A stretch of DNA of 61,018 nt from Verrucomicrobiaceae bacterium (GCA_019694165.1 JAIBCL010000037.1:1-61018); one strand, 5' to 3'. Shown: positions 40,466 through 49,228, counted from the first letter of the stretch. The notes: a model not told the origin generated them from the letters alone. Made by a program: numbers and translations.

Positions 40466-41479
40466 TCAGCCCTTCACGCCCTTCGCATACTCCAACATGG
40501 CCTTCAGATTCTCCGGTGGTGTGCCGCGAGGGACTTCGCAGCCGGCACCGACGATGAAGCGGGGGCCGGCTTCATTGTGGCATTGCGCGACCTTGTCGAG
40601 CACGTCCTGCACGGTGCCATCCATCAGAATGGTCACCGGATTGAGGTTGCCGAGCAGCACCTGGTCAGGCCCCATTTTCGCGCGACCTTCGTGGACGGGC
40701 GACGGGAAGTCGAGATCGACAATGTCGCAACCGAGCCTGCCCATGCCTTCGAGCGCGAAGCGTGTGTTGCCGCAGATGTGGAGGCGCACCTTCGCGCCCA
40801 TCGCCTTCACGCCGTCGATCAGCCGTTTCTCATACGGCCAGACGAATTCTTCGTAAATCTGCGGGCCGACAAGCGATGCCGCCGCATCACCGATGCCTAT
40901 GATGTCCACGCCGGCGTCGATCTGCGCCCTGGCAAAACGCAGTTCCATCTCAATGACGAACTCGAACAGATCACGGATGAAGACGGGATCATCGAAGAAG
41001 TCGAGCATCAGCGTGTTAATGCCGCGCAGGTCGGAGCCTTCGGCGCAGGGGCCTTCGATCCAGCCTTCGATGAGCTTGTCCTTGCCGACCTTCTCTTTGA
41101 AAAGGGCCGCCGCCTGGATGCGGTCGAGCATGCGGCCGCCGCCGAGGGGATCGGGGATTTTCAGGGAGGCGAGCGAGGTCCTCTCGGCAAGCAGGGCGTG
41201 GTCTTCGATGAAGGCCGGCGGCTGGTCGTCGAAAAACTCGACCTTGGCGCCGCAGTCGGCGGCCTCGCGCGCGGGATCGGAAATGACAGAGACGTAGTCG
41301 ATGTCGAATATCTCGGCGGTGCGGAGCTGGGCCTCGACGAGCACGCGATGATCCGTGACGTAGTCGATGTACTTCACCCCGATTTGATCGGCGGCGTATT
41401 GCATCGTGATCGGCATGATGGGCAGCCGGTCCACCGGTGCGCCAGCGAGATGGGCCAGGATGCGTTCGCGTCCGTTCAT
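40466..41479 (-). CDS. UroD-superfamily methyltransferase (MtaA/CmuA/corrinoid-type)
   Basis: 337 residues of the uroporphyrinogen decarboxylase fold. In this superfamily the members that sit with corrinoid proteins transfer methyl groups rather than decarboxylate. Visible signatures are NGRERILAHLAGAPVDRLPI at the N-terminus, GWIEGPCAEGSDLRG, VDIIGIGDAAASLVGP, and the zinc-ligand-like histidine and cysteine of VRLHICGNTRF. VLLGNLNPVTILMDGTVQDV and FIVGAGCEVPRGTPPENLKA near the end fit MtaA/MtbA/CmuA-type enzymes. It overlaps the DUF1638 stop by 4 bp. In this cassette it probably moves methyl from a small methylated donor onto the corrinoid protein; the donor cannot be named from the sequence. 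Confidence 0.85.
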   Translation of the reverse strand: MNGRERILAHLAGAPVDRLPIMPITMQYAADQIGVKYIDYVTDHRVLVEAQLRTAEIFDIDYVSVISDPAREAADCGAKVEFFDDQPPAFIEDHALLAERTSLASLKIPDPLGGGRMLDRIQAAALFKEKVGKDKLIEGWIEGPCAEGSDLRGINTLMLDFFDDPVFIRDLFEFVIEMELRFARAQIDAGVDIIGIGDAAASLVGPQIYEEFVWPYEKRLIDGVKAMGAKVRLHICGNTRFALEGMGRLGCDIVDLDFPSPVHEGRAKMGPDQVLLGNLNPVTILMDGTVQDVLDKVAQCHNEAGPRFIVGAGCEVPRGTPPENLKAMLEYAKGVKG

Positions 41480-42225
41480 GGTGCTTCGTCGGGTTCGGCT
41501 TTGATGAGGTGCTTGTCGTAGGATGCCGCGATGCGCTGTCCGCGCGGCACGATGAGGAAGTCGTCTCCGACCCAGTCGCCGTTCACGAGCCGTTGCAGCA
41601 GCGAGAGATCCCCCGGCACTTCCTCGAACGACCAGCCGCGCTGCTGTGCCTCGGCGGCCGTCTTCGTGGCGTATTGCGCGTCCTTCTTCAGGCCGCTGTT
41701 GATGTAGGTGAGCTGCGAGTAGTGGCGCGTGTGGAGGCCGAGCTGTTCATGAAGGTAGTCAGCATGCTCCTCGCCGTAGCGCGCGGCGAATTCATCACGC
41801 GTGGCATAGAGGCCGTTCCTGCGGGCGGTGGAGAGTGCGTCGAGTTCCGCCGGATTCGTGCGGTGCTCGATCCATCCGCTGCTTTGATAATACGCACCCG
41901 GATGGGTTGCGCGGTAGCCGTCGGACTTCTCCCGGCCCATGAGGATCGTCACGCAATCGTGCGCGCGTGGCACCACCAGCGGAATCTCCCGCGCCTTCAG
42001 GCCGGCGATGCCGTGATTGCAGAATCCGTAGGCGAGAAGGACCACGTCAAAGTCCGCCATGCGCGTGGCGTCGATGGACTGCTGGATGCGCCCGGCCATC
42101 TGCGCGCACGGAATCTCGTGCAGACCCTTCGAGAGAAACTCGACCTTGATGTCATGCGGTGACTTGCGCGCAACGGCGGCAACCTCGTGGCAAAAAACCT
42201 GGCAACTGATCAGCTTCAAGCGCAT
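41476..42225 (-). CDS. DUF1638 domain protein, corrinoid-operon associated
   Basis: 249 residues. ISCQVFCHEVAAVARKSPHD opens the protein and has two cysteines; DFDVVLLAYGFCNHGIAGLK, then VVPRAHDCVTILMGREKSD, are the features of DUF1638. That family is often found beside methyltransferase/corrinoid genes, and its function is not established to my knowledge. The conserved His/Cys-rich motifs suggest metal or cofactor binding (inference). It sits between homocysteine methyltransferase (4-bp gap) and UroD-like methyltransferase (4-bp overlap), which ties it to methyl transfer. It has no membrane helix or signal peptide. Confidence 0.82.
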   Translation of the reverse strand: MRLKLISCQVFCHEVAAVARKSPHDIKVEFLSKGLHEIPCAQMAGRIQQSIDATRMADFDVVLLAYGFCNHGIAGLKAREIPLVVPRAHDCVTILMGREKSDGYRATHPGAYYQSSGWIEHRTNPAELDALSTARRNGLYATRDEFAARYGEEHADYLHEQLGLHTRHYSQLTYINSGLKKDAQYATKTAAEAQQRGWSFEEVPGDLSLLQRLVNGDWVGDDFLIVPRGQRIAASYDKHLIKAEPDEAP

Positions 42226-42229
42226 CGGA

Positions 42230-43105
42230 TCACCCTTTCTTCAATGTTTCGCCCATTGCCCGCACAAACTCCGGCGTGCTGCCGCAGCAGCCGCCGATGA
42301 AGTCCGCGCCGGCCTCGACGAGCGCGGGGATGCCGCTGGCGAACTGCGCGGTCCCGGTCTTGTACACGGTCTCCGCGCCGACAAGTTCGGGCATGCCGGC
42401 GTTTGGCTTGATCCACACGGGAAGACCGCCCGCCGCCTTCAGCCGTCGGCAGATCGGCGCAAAGAACTCGATGCCAAGGCCGCAGTTCGCCCCGATCACG
42501 TCCGCGCCGGCGGCGGCAAGACCTCCCGCGATCTGCTCGGGCGTGGCGCCCATCATCGTGCGGTCTTTGTCCTTGCCGGAGTCGAAAACTACGCTTGCGA
42601 CGACAGGCAGGCCGGTTTGCTTTGCGGCCTCGACGGCGAGCTTGGTTTCGTCCAGATCGCTCATCGTCTCGATGATGAGCGCGTCCGCTCCGCCTTCGGC
42701 GAGCGCTCGCGCCTGCTCCGCGAAGGCCTCCAACAAAGCCTCTGGCGTGACTTCTCCGGCGATGAGCATCTTGCCGCTCGGGCCGATCGAGGCGAACACC
42801 CTTGCCCGATCACCCGCCGCCTGCTTCGACAGCCGCGTGCCTTTGCGATTGATGTCCGCCACGCGGTCCGCCATGTCCGTCTCCGCGAGGCGGATGCGGT
42901 TTGCGCCGAAAGTGTTCGTCAAAATCACGCGGCTGCCGGCATCGACGTACGATTGCGCGACGGCCAGCACCTGGTCCGGATGCGTGAGATTCCACAGATC
43001 GGGAAACTCGCCGATGCCCAGCCCGCGCGCCTGCATCTGCGTGCCCCATGCGCCGTCGGTGAGGACGGGGCCGTGCCTGAGCAGCTCTGCGATCAGCGCA
43101 TTCAT
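42230..43105 (-). CDS. Homocysteine S-methyltransferase-family protein
   Basis: 291 residues, a stand-alone version of the first domain of MetH/BHMT. TDGAWGTQMQARGLGIG is the N-terminal signature. ILTNTFGANRIRL and GPSGKMLIAGEVTPEALLEAF follow. The zinc ligands are expected from Cys in VIGANCGLGIEFF and the pair in DFIGGCCGSTPEFVRAM. It overlaps the corrinoid-protein gene by 4 bp (ATGA). In this operon it is best read as transferring the methyl group of the adjacent corrinoid protein to homocysteine, giving methionine without folate (inference from context). It is distinct from the much longer metH of this window. Confidence 0.9.
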   Translation of the reverse strand: MNALIAELLRHGPVLTDGAWGTQMQARGLGIGEFPDLWNLTHPDQVLAVAQSYVDAGSRVILTNTFGANRIRLAETDMADRVADINRKGTRLSKQAAGDRARVFASIGPSGKMLIAGEVTPEALLEAFAEQARALAEGGADALIIETMSDLDETKLAVEAAKQTGLPVVASVVFDSGKDKDRTMMGATPEQIAGGLAAAGADVIGANCGLGIEFFAPICRRLKAAGGLPVWIKPNAGMPELVGAETVYKTGTAQFASGIPALVEAGADFIGGCCGSTPEFVRAMGETLKKG

Positions 43106-43743
43106 GCCGCGACTCCGATGAGGCGTTTGGCCAGCACGACGGCGGACGGCGCGTTCTCCGCGTAGCCGTCCGCTCCGATGGTGTCGGCGAAGCGTTGCGT
43201 GACCGGCGCGCCGCCGACCATGAATTTGACCTGATCGCGCAGGCCTTCGCCGGCAAAGGCGTCGATGGTGAGCTTCATGGCCGGCATGGTGGTGGTGAGC
43301 AGCGCGGACATGCCCACGAGCCGGGCGCCCGTCTCCCGCACCTTCGCGATGAATTTCTCGGGGGCGACGTTCACGCCGAGGTCAAAGACTTCGAAGCCGC
43401 CGCCTTCAAGCATGGCACACACGAGATTCTTGCCAATGTCGTGCAGATCACCCTTCACGGTGCCCATGACTACGCGGCCGATCGGCTGGGTGCCGCGCGC
43501 GGCGAGCAGCGGACGGATTAGCTCCATGGCCGCCTTCATCGCGCGGGCGGAGAGCAGCAGCTCGGGCACGAAATACTCGTTGCGCTCGAATTTGCCGCCC
43601 ACGTCGTCCATCGCGGGAATCATGTAGTCGTTCACCAGCGCGAGCGGCTCGACGCCTGCGGCCAGGGCCTCGGCCGTCACTGCCTTGGAGGTGACGTGAT
43701 CGCCGGTCACCACGGCGTCAAAAAGCTGTCTCAGGTCTGTCAT
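43102..43743 (-). CDS. Corrinoid (B12-binding) protein
   Basis: 213 residues made of the two parts of a methyltransferase corrinoid protein: a helical cap (about 1-85, AGVEPLALVNDYMIPAMDDV) and a Rossmann-like B12 domain (90-213). The domain contains VVMGTVKGDLHDIGKNLVCAML, whose His is the lower cobalt ligand, plus LVGMSALLTTTMPAMKLTID and VKFMVGGAPVTQRFADTIGAD. It is the MtaC/MtbC/MtmC-type carrier that shuttles methyl between two methyltransferases. It is the first gene of the operon and overlaps the homocysteine methyltransferase by 4 bp. No cobalamin riboswitch is seen in the 154 bp upstream. Confidence 0.93.
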   Translation of the reverse strand: MTDLRQLFDAVVTGDHVTSKAVTAEALAAGVEPLALVNDYMIPAMDDVGGKFERNEYFVPELLLSARAMKAAMELIRPLLAARGTQPIGRVVMGTVKGDLHDIGKNLVCAMLEGGGFEVFDLGVNVAPEKFIAKVRETGARLVGMSALLTTTMPAMKLTIDAFAGEGLRDQVKFMVGGAPVTQRFADTIGADGYAENAPSAVVLAKRLIGVAA

Positions 43744-43897
43744 CGCGCGTTGGAGTGATTATCCCGGTCAAATCGCCATCCGCCAAGGCGGCAAGATGAG
43801 CGTGGATTGGCTTTCGTTTCACCGGTGCTGCCAGCCGGCAATGTCGGCACGAGGAGAAGGAGCGGGTGCGCCGGCCGGCCCGCCCCCCGGCAGCCGC

Positions 43898-44641
43898 TTA
43901 CTTCAGCTCGACGAGCTTGATGTCCTTGAACTGCACCGTCATCCCGGTCGGGCCACGGTGAAGCTGGAAGGCAAGCAGGCCGCTCTTTGCGCCGACAGTG
44001 GTTTCGTCCGTCACGTCGATCGTCTGCCTGCCGTTGATGAAGTGCTGCAGGTGGCCGCCTTTGGCGACGATCTTGTACTCGTTCCAGTCAGCGGGATGGA
44101 TGGCGGCCTGGATTTCATCGCTCACGCCGACGCTGCCGGTCACTTCGATGTTCGGCGCCTTTTTCGCGTTGCCTTTCTTGTCGGTGGTTTCCTTTTCACC
44201 CTCGTGGATGACCACCTTCTCGCCGCGTTTGGCGAGGATGCCGCGGCCTTTTTCTTCGTAGAGGATGCCGCTGTAGGTCTTGCCGCACTCGAAGTCGGCC
44301 TGATAGCCAGAGACGACGGAATACTCCGGCTTCACGATCTTGCTGCGGTACTGGATGCCCGAGTTGCCGAACTTGTCGGACTTGCCGTCGGCATCGATGA
44401 TTTTGTATTTGAGCGTCAGTTCGAAGTCCGCCACCTCGCCGCCCTGGTAAATGAGGAAGGTGTTTTCCGTGACCATGTGCTCGGTGGTCGTGTGGCCGGT
44501 GATGGCACCGTCCTGCACGCTCCAGAATTCATCCTGTCCCTTCCACCCGGTGAGATCCTTGCCGTTGAAGAGCATTTTTTCTTCCGCGTGAAGAAGTCCG
44601 GCCAGCGAGACCGCGGCGATGAGTGCGAGCGATGATTTCAT
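43898..44641 (-). CDS. Secreted DUF1080 (3-keto-disaccharide hydrolase) family protein
   Basis: 247 residues. The signal peptide is at 1-19 (SSLALIAAVSLAGLLHA). The mature part is a concanavalin-like DUF1080/3-keto-disaccharide hydrolase domain: KMLFNGKDLTGWKGQDEFWS near the start, FGNSGIQYRSKIVKP, YQADFECGKTYSGILYEEKG, then HFINGRQTIDVTDET and the final strand MTVQFKDIKLVEL. These proteins are abundant in Verrucomicrobiota and act on oxidised sugars or bind polysaccharide in the periplasm. The operon partner is unclear; it faces away from the small ORF at 44827 and lies downstream of nothing on its own strand within 150 bp. Confidence 0.88.
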   Translation of the reverse strand: MKSSLALIAAVSLAGLLHAEEKMLFNGKDLTGWKGQDEFWSVQDGAITGHTTTEHMVTENTFLIYQGGEVADFELTLKYKIIDADGKSDKFGNSGIQYRSKIVKPEYSVVSGYQADFECGKTYSGILYEEKGRGILAKRGEKVVIHEGEKETTDKKGNAKKAPNIEVTGSVGVSDEIQAAIHPADWNEYKIVAKGGHLQHFINGRQTIDVTDETTVGAKSGLLAFQLHRGPTGMTVQFKDIKLVELK

Positions 44642-44750
44642 GGGTGTGATTGGGTTTGAAGTGGCCGGGGTAAACGCCCCCGCCGTCGCGGGTCTATCGC
44701 CGGGCCGGCCGATGAATCCCGCGTCCGGCGTTTATGAGGCGGCCGTGCCT

Positions 44751-44779
44751 TTGATGAGAAACAAGTGACAAACTTATTA
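44751..44779 (+). promoter_or_regulatory. Possible promoter upstream of the small ORF at 44827
   Basis: In the divergent region 44642-44826 a TTGATG (44751-44756) is separated by 17 bp from TTATTA (44774-44779), in the only AT-rich patch of the gap. The spacing is ideal for sigma-70 but the -10 sequence matches poorly. The rest of the gap shows nothing I can name. Confidence 0.25.
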
Positions 44780-44826
44780 CAATTCGAGTCTTCAAATCGC
44801 CGGGCAAAACTGGCATCATCGTCGTC

Positions 44827-45144
44827 ATGAACTCGGGTTATTTCGTCACAGCCTCGTTCACCGCACCGGTCGTCGCGACATGGAGCATGCGTCCTCCTTT
44901 GGTCCCGGTCGATGTTCTCATCGGGGTAGTCTTCGCCAGTTGCGTATTGCTCTTCTGGGTGCGTTCCAGCGTGGAGCTGAAGCAGGCCATGTTTGACAGG
45001 CTCTACGGCCCGGGTGTGAGACCCGTGCGGCTGGACTGGTGGGAGGCCGACCTGGATGCGGCGCTCATCCGCATGGCAAAGCGTTGGTCACGCAAGCGCG
45101 CCGCAAACCGGCGGGGCAATCCCGCCTCCACTTCCAGTTCGTAG
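44827..45144 (+). CDS. Small single-pass membrane protein of unknown function
   Basis: 105 residues. A hydrophobic helix (about 24-47, LVPVDVLIGVVFASCVLLFW) is followed by a basic cytoplasmic-looking part with WWEADLDAALIRMAKRWSRK and ends in a Ser/Thr tail. The ATG is preceded by an AT-rich segment. It converges on sbcC; a hairpin starts exactly at its stop codon. It has no recognised domain. Because it is short and the tail could be incidental, the call rests on the helix and the upstream promoter-like sequence. Confidence 0.45.
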   Translation: MNSGYFVTASFTAPVVATWSMRPPLVPVDVLIGVVFASCVLLFWVRSSVELKQAMFDRLYGPGVRPVRLDWWEADLDAALIRMAKRWSRKRAANRRGNPASTSSS

Positions 45145-45157
45145 GGACTGCCGTCCC
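45144..45157. terminator. Hairpin between the small membrane ORF and sbcC
   Basis: GGGAC-tgcc-GTCCC is a perfect 5-bp hairpin overlapping the last base of the stop codon at 45142-45144. It sits in the 54-bp space where the two genes converge. There is no T tract on either strand; the hairpin may end both transcripts or be another small palindromic repeat. Confidence 0.35.
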
Positions 45158-45198
45158 GGCGGGCGCGTGCGTGTCCCCGGGGGGGCTGCCGGAGCCTG

Positions 45199-48024
45199 TC
45201 ACACCACTTCCAGGCGGCTGGTACCTCCCGCGCAACGGACGACGCGCACCTGCGTCGTCAGCCGCTCTTTGAGCAAATCGACGTGCGAGATCAGTCCGAT
45301 GGTCTTCCCACGGGATCGCAAGTTTTCCAACGTACTCAGCGCGATCTCCAACGTCTCCGAATCCAGCGTGCCGAAGCCTTCATCTATGAAGAGCGAGTCG
45401 ATCGGATGATGCCTGCTCGCCAGTTCGCTGAGCCCGAGCGCCAGCGCCAAGCTCGCGAGGAAGCTCTCGCCGCCTGACAAGCTCTCCATCGGGCGGTCCA
45501 CGTTCGCTTGGTAAAGGTCCACGATGCGCAGATCGAGTTCATCGCCCTCCGCTGCCATCAGGCGATAACGCTCCGCCAGCACCTTCAGATGTTCGTTCGC
45601 CAGTCCGATGAGTTGCCGCAGCGTGAGCGACTGCGCGAAGCGCGAGAACTTCGAGCCATCCGCCGAGCCGATCAGCTCCTTCAGCCTTCCCCATCGCAAT
45701 GCCTCGGCTTCCGCGGCCTGCAATTCCGCTCCACCGGCGTCGCGACGCTTCTTCGCGTCGTCGTCATTTTTGAGCTGCTGCTCCAGCGAGCCTAGCTCCG
45801 TGCGCCTTGTCGCAAACGCCTCGCCGAGTTGCTTCGTAGTTGCTTCCAACTCGCTCAACGCCGCTGCGCTCAATACGCTCTGGCCTTCGAACGGCTTCCG
45901 GCGCGTCTCAAGCTGCTCCAGCTTCGCCAAGTTGGCCGCGAGCTGTGTTTGCAGCGTGTTCAGCTTCGTCTCCGCTTCGCGCAGAGACTTCTCCGCCGAT
46001 GAAACGCGGCCTTGATGCTCCTGCCGGTCCTCCGCCAGCGTCTTGCCGCCGAGCCGCTCGCTCAACTGCGCCTTCAACTCATCGGCTTTGGTTCGCAGCG
46101 AAACGCCCTCGGCCTTCAGTTCACCGAGACGTTTTGTTTTCGTGACTTCATCCGCCTTCGCGAGTTCGAGACCGCCTTCGAGCTTCTGCCGCTCGCTGCG
46201 CTGCTGCGCCGCTTCCTGCTGCTTCTTCGTGAAGGTGGCCGAGCGCTTCTCCAGCGCATCGAGCTCACGCTCGACGTCTTGTAGCATAGGCTTTCCAGCC
46301 TGTGCATCTTCACCGTCTCCATTCGCACAGGCTAGAAAGCCTATGCTACGCCGTGCCCTCACCTCCTCGACCTCCAGCGCGCCCAAATCCGGCACGTCGA
46401 TCTCTTCCAGCGCCTTCCGCACCTCCGCCGCCCGCTTCTTCTCGGCGCTGAGTTCCGCCTCCAGCTTCGCCAGATCACGTTCCAGCACCGTCAGCGCCCG
46501 CTGCGCCTGCTCATGCTGCTTTTCCAAGCCCACGAGCAGCTTCCGCGCGGCTTGCAGTTGCGATTCAAAGCTCGCCTTGCCACTCGCGAAGGGATGTTCC
46601 TTAGCCCCACACAGCGGACAGGGATCTCCCGTCTTCAAATCATGCCGATGCTCATCAAAACCGGCCATCCGTTCCGACTTCCGCACGATCTCGCGCTGCA
46701 CCTCGATCTTCGCCGCGAGGCGTTTTTGCTCATCGCGATCCTTCTCGGCCTTCGCGAGGCCATCAGCGGCTTTTTTCGTCCAAACGGCCGTTTGAGCTTC
46801 GGATTCAGCGAGTCGTTTCTTCAGCGTTTCGGCCTCGGCAAAACGTTTCCGGCCTTCGGCGAGCTTTTCATGCGCCGCACGCCACTCGCGCACGGCGAAG
46901 CGGAGTTTTGGCAGTTGCTCGCCCAGCTCGGCATCGGCGGCGTGCTGTTTCAACCACGCTTCGAGCGCCTGCGCAGCCTCCTGATGCACGGCAAGAGCTT
47001 TTTCGGCGGCTTCACGTTTCGTCGCAGCTTCTTTCTGCTCCTTCGCCCAGTTTTGATAAGTCGTGCGACTCTCCGCGAGCTGCTTTTCGAACTGCTCGCT
47101 CTGCGCCGCGATCCCCGCCGCCTGCTCCCACACCGGCTCGCGTTTCATGCGCAGCGTCTTTGCCTCTTCCGCGATGCCTTTCGCCTTCGAAACGTCCGCC
47201 ACGGCGGTTGATTGCGCGCTTTGGAGTTGCTGCGTGCCTTCGCCGAGCTTCGTGATCTCTGCGACGATGGTGGCGTGCTCGCGCTGCGCGTGGAGTTGCT
47301 GCGTCGCGTCCTGGCTGTCGCGCTGCAACCCCACCGCGCTGGTCTGCGCCTCGGCGAACGAAGTCAGCAGGCGCTGCCGCGCCTCGTCATCGAGCACCGA
47401 CACCGCGCCGAGCGCGGCTTTGAGCCGCTGCACCTGCTCGTCTTTGGCTTTGTAGGTCTCAAAGGCCAGCTTCGACAGCTCCGTGTAGATCTCCGTGCCG
47501 GTGATCTTCTCCAGCAGCTCCGCCCGCTCATTCGGCTTTGCCTTCAAAAAGGCCGCGAACTGTCCCTGCGCCAGCAACACGGAGCGCAGGAAGCGCTGTG
47601 CATCGAGTCCGGTGCGCTCCTCGATGAGGCGATCCATCTCCGTGGACTTCTCCGCCAGGATCTCGCCCGTCACCGCATTGGCCAGGCGACGCTCCACAGG
47701 CTGCAGTTTGCCATCCGCCTTGCCGCGGGCGCGACGCAGCCGCCAGGTGGCGCGGAGTCGTTCGCCCTTCGTTTCAAAGTCCACCTCGGCCAGGCACTCG
47801 GCGGTGTGGCGGCTCATCATCTCATCCGCCTTGTCATTGCCGTAACGCGCCGCGCGGCCATACAGCGCCAGCGTCATCGCATCCAGCAACGTCGATTTCC
47901 CCGCGCCCGTCGGCCCCGTGATGAGAAACACTCCCGCAGCGCTCAACGCTCCCTCATCAAACCGCACCTCATGAGCGCCGCATAGCGAGTTGAGGTTTTG
48001 GAGTCGGACGGCGAGAAGGCGCAT
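45199..48024 (-). CDS. sbcC: Exonuclease SbcC, large ATPase subunit
   Basis: A 941-residue SMC-like ATPase that with SbcD cleaves hairpins and processes DNA ends. The N-terminal Walker A is ITGPTGAGKSTLLDAMTLALYG. Long coiled coils run from about 180 to 790. The zinc hook CPLCGAKEHP is near residues 467-476, centrally placed as expected. The C-terminal lobe has LSGGESFLASLALALGLS (signature), SLFIDEGFGTLDSE (Walker B) and a D-loop. A 69-bp palindromic element adds 23 residues to the C-terminal coil (46281-46349). The usual partner sbcD is not adjacent; the next same-strand gene upstream is a dehydratase. It is otherwise a full-length member. Confidence 0.95.
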   Translation of the reverse strand: MRLLAVRLQNLNSLCGAHEVRFDEGALSAAGVFLITGPTGAGKSTLLDAMTLALYGRAARYGNDKADEMMSRHTAECLAEVDFETKGERLRATWRLRRARGKADGKLQPVERRLANAVTGEILAEKSTEMDRLIEERTGLDAQRFLRSVLLAQGQFAAFLKAKPNERAELLEKITGTEIYTELSKLAFETYKAKDEQVQRLKAALGAVSVLDDEARQRLLTSFAEAQTSAVGLQRDSQDATQQLHAQREHATIVAEITKLGEGTQQLQSAQSTAVADVSKAKGIAEEAKTLRMKREPVWEQAAGIAAQSEQFEKQLAESRTTYQNWAKEQKEAATKREAAEKALAVHQEAAQALEAWLKQHAADAELGEQLPKLRFAVREWRAAHEKLAEGRKRFAEAETLKKRLAESEAQTAVWTKKAADGLAKAEKDRDEQKRLAAKIEVQREIVRKSERMAGFDEHRHDLKTGDPCPLCGAKEHPFASGKASFESQLQAARKLLVGLEKQHEQAQRALTVLERDLAKLEAELSAEKKRAAEVRKALEEIDVPDLGALEVEEVRARRSIGFLACANGDGEDAQAGKPMLQDVERELDALEKRSATFTKKQQEAAQQRSERQKLEGGLELAKADEVTKTKRLGELKAEGVSLRTKADELKAQLSERLGGKTLAEDRQEHQGRVSSAEKSLREAETKLNTLQTQLAANLAKLEQLETRRKPFEGQSVLSAAALSELEATTKQLGEAFATRRTELGSLEQQLKNDDDAKKRRDAGGAELQAAEAEALRWGRLKELIGSADGSKFSRFAQSLTLRQLIGLANEHLKVLAERYRLMAAEGDELDLRIVDLYQANVDRPMESLSGGESFLASLALALGLSELASRHHPIDSLFIDEGFGTLDSETLEIALSTLENLRSRGKTIGLISHVDLLKERLTTQVRVVRCAGGTSRLEVV
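46281..46349. repeat. In-frame composite palindromic element inside sbcC
   Basis: 69 bp, exactly 23 codons. The arms 46281-46305 and 46325-46349 are 25-base inverted copies with one mismatch, around a 19-base spacer. Each arm contains its own hairpin, AGGCT-ttcc-AGCCT and AGGCT-agaa-AGCCT, flanked by GTAGCAT/ATGCTAC. The design is the same as in the metH element at 7275. The encoded residues (from RSIGFLACANG to AGKPML) interrupt the predicted coiled coil after the zinc hook. Confidence 0.85.
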
Positions 48025-48148
48025 GAGGTTGCTGGCAGTAGCGAAGACTAAGTCAATTGCCCCAAGCGATGGAGCGAGTTTCGTGACATCTGACTCAGTT
48101 CACTCGGTTGATCCATGTTCATCTTGCCGGGCGGGGGGATCAATGGCC

Positions 48149-49114
48149 TCAGCGCACCACCTCCCCGAGCAGGCTCATGCTCGCATTTCCACCGGTCAGA
48201 ATGCAGGCGACGCGTTTGCCCTGCCATTGGTTGCGATGCTTCTTCAAGGCGGCAAAAGCCAGCGAACCGGCACCTTCGGCGATGTTGTGCGTGGCCTGGA
48301 TGATCTCGCGCATGGCAGAGATGGCTTCATCGTCGTTCACCGCCACGATGTCGTGCGCGTGCCGGGTGATGAGGGCGAGGGCGTCGCGGTTTGGCGTTTT
48401 GCAGGCCACGCCTTCGGCAACGCGAGTGGTGCTGGGTTGCTCGATGAACTGACGCTGCTGAAATGACAGCGCATACGCCGGCGCGTGTTCGGAGACGACG
48501 CCGATGATCTTCGTCCGCTGGCCCAACCCGAGCGCTTCTCTCGCGGCGGCGATGCCGCAGAAACCGGAGCCGAGACCAATCGGCACGAAGACGACGTCGA
48601 TGTCAGCGACGGAGCGAAACATTTCCAGCCCATAAGTCGCCACGCCGCGCACGAGCCAGGGATGAAACGACGGCACGGCATGGAGTCCCTCGCGTGCCGC
48701 GAGTTCGCGGGAAAACTCGAGTGCTTCCTGAAACTCGCGGCCATGCTCGACGAGTTCAGCGCCTAGCGAGCGCATGGCGTTGTTTTTCTCCGGATTGTTC
48801 CCGTGCGGAACGACGATGACGGCTCGCAATCCGTTCTGCCGTGCCGCGAAGGCGATCGACTGGCCGTGATTGCCCGTAGTGGCTGCGATCACACCACGCA
48901 CATCGGGCTGCGTGCGCTTCAGCTCATCCATGTAAACGAGTCCGCCGCGAATCTTGAAGGCACCGACGGGCGTGTGGTTCTCGTGCTTGATCCACAGCTC
49001 GCAGCCGAGCCCCGCTTCGAGCAGCGGCCAGCGATACGTGGGCGTCTCGCGGATGTGCGGACGAATGAGCGACTTGGCGGCGTCGATCCCTGCGAGGGTT
49101 GGAAGGGCGTTCAT
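48149..49114 (-). CDS. Threonine/serine dehydratase-like PLP enzyme
   Basis: 321 residues, fold type II PLP-dependent. The PLP-binding lysine is in NHTPVGAFKIRGGLVYMDEL (near residue 54). GVIAATTGNHGQSIAFAARQ follows and the glycine-rich phosphate loop is VPIGLGSGFCGIAAARE. ILTGGNASMS near the end is the tail of the family. The size fits a catabolic threonine deaminase or serine racemase-like protein without a regulatory ACT domain. It is on the same strand as sbcC, about 125 bp upstream of it, and divergent from the Gfo/Idh gene. Confidence 0.88.
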   Translation of the reverse strand: MNALPTLAGIDAAKSLIRPHIRETPTYRWPLLEAGLGCELWIKHENHTPVGAFKIRGGLVYMDELKRTQPDVRGVIAATTGNHGQSIAFAARQNGLRAVIVVPHGNNPEKNNAMRSLGAELVEHGREFQEALEFSRELAAREGLHAVPSFHPWLVRGVATYGLEMFRSVADIDVVFVPIGLGSGFCGIAAAREALGLGQRTKIIGVVSEHAPAYALSFQQRQFIEQPSTTRVAEGVACKTPNRDALALITRHAHDIVAVNDDEAISAMREIIQATHNIAEGAGSLAFAALKKHRNQWQGKRVACILTGGNASMSLLGEVVR

Positions 49115-49228
49115 GGAGGAATGGGATAGCCGAAAGAAGCGAAAGAGACAAAAGAGGATCTGCCATATGAGGCCTTGATCTTTTTCCTCTTTCGTTTCTT
49201 TCGGCTAATTCCGCCGCCGTCGGCGCGT

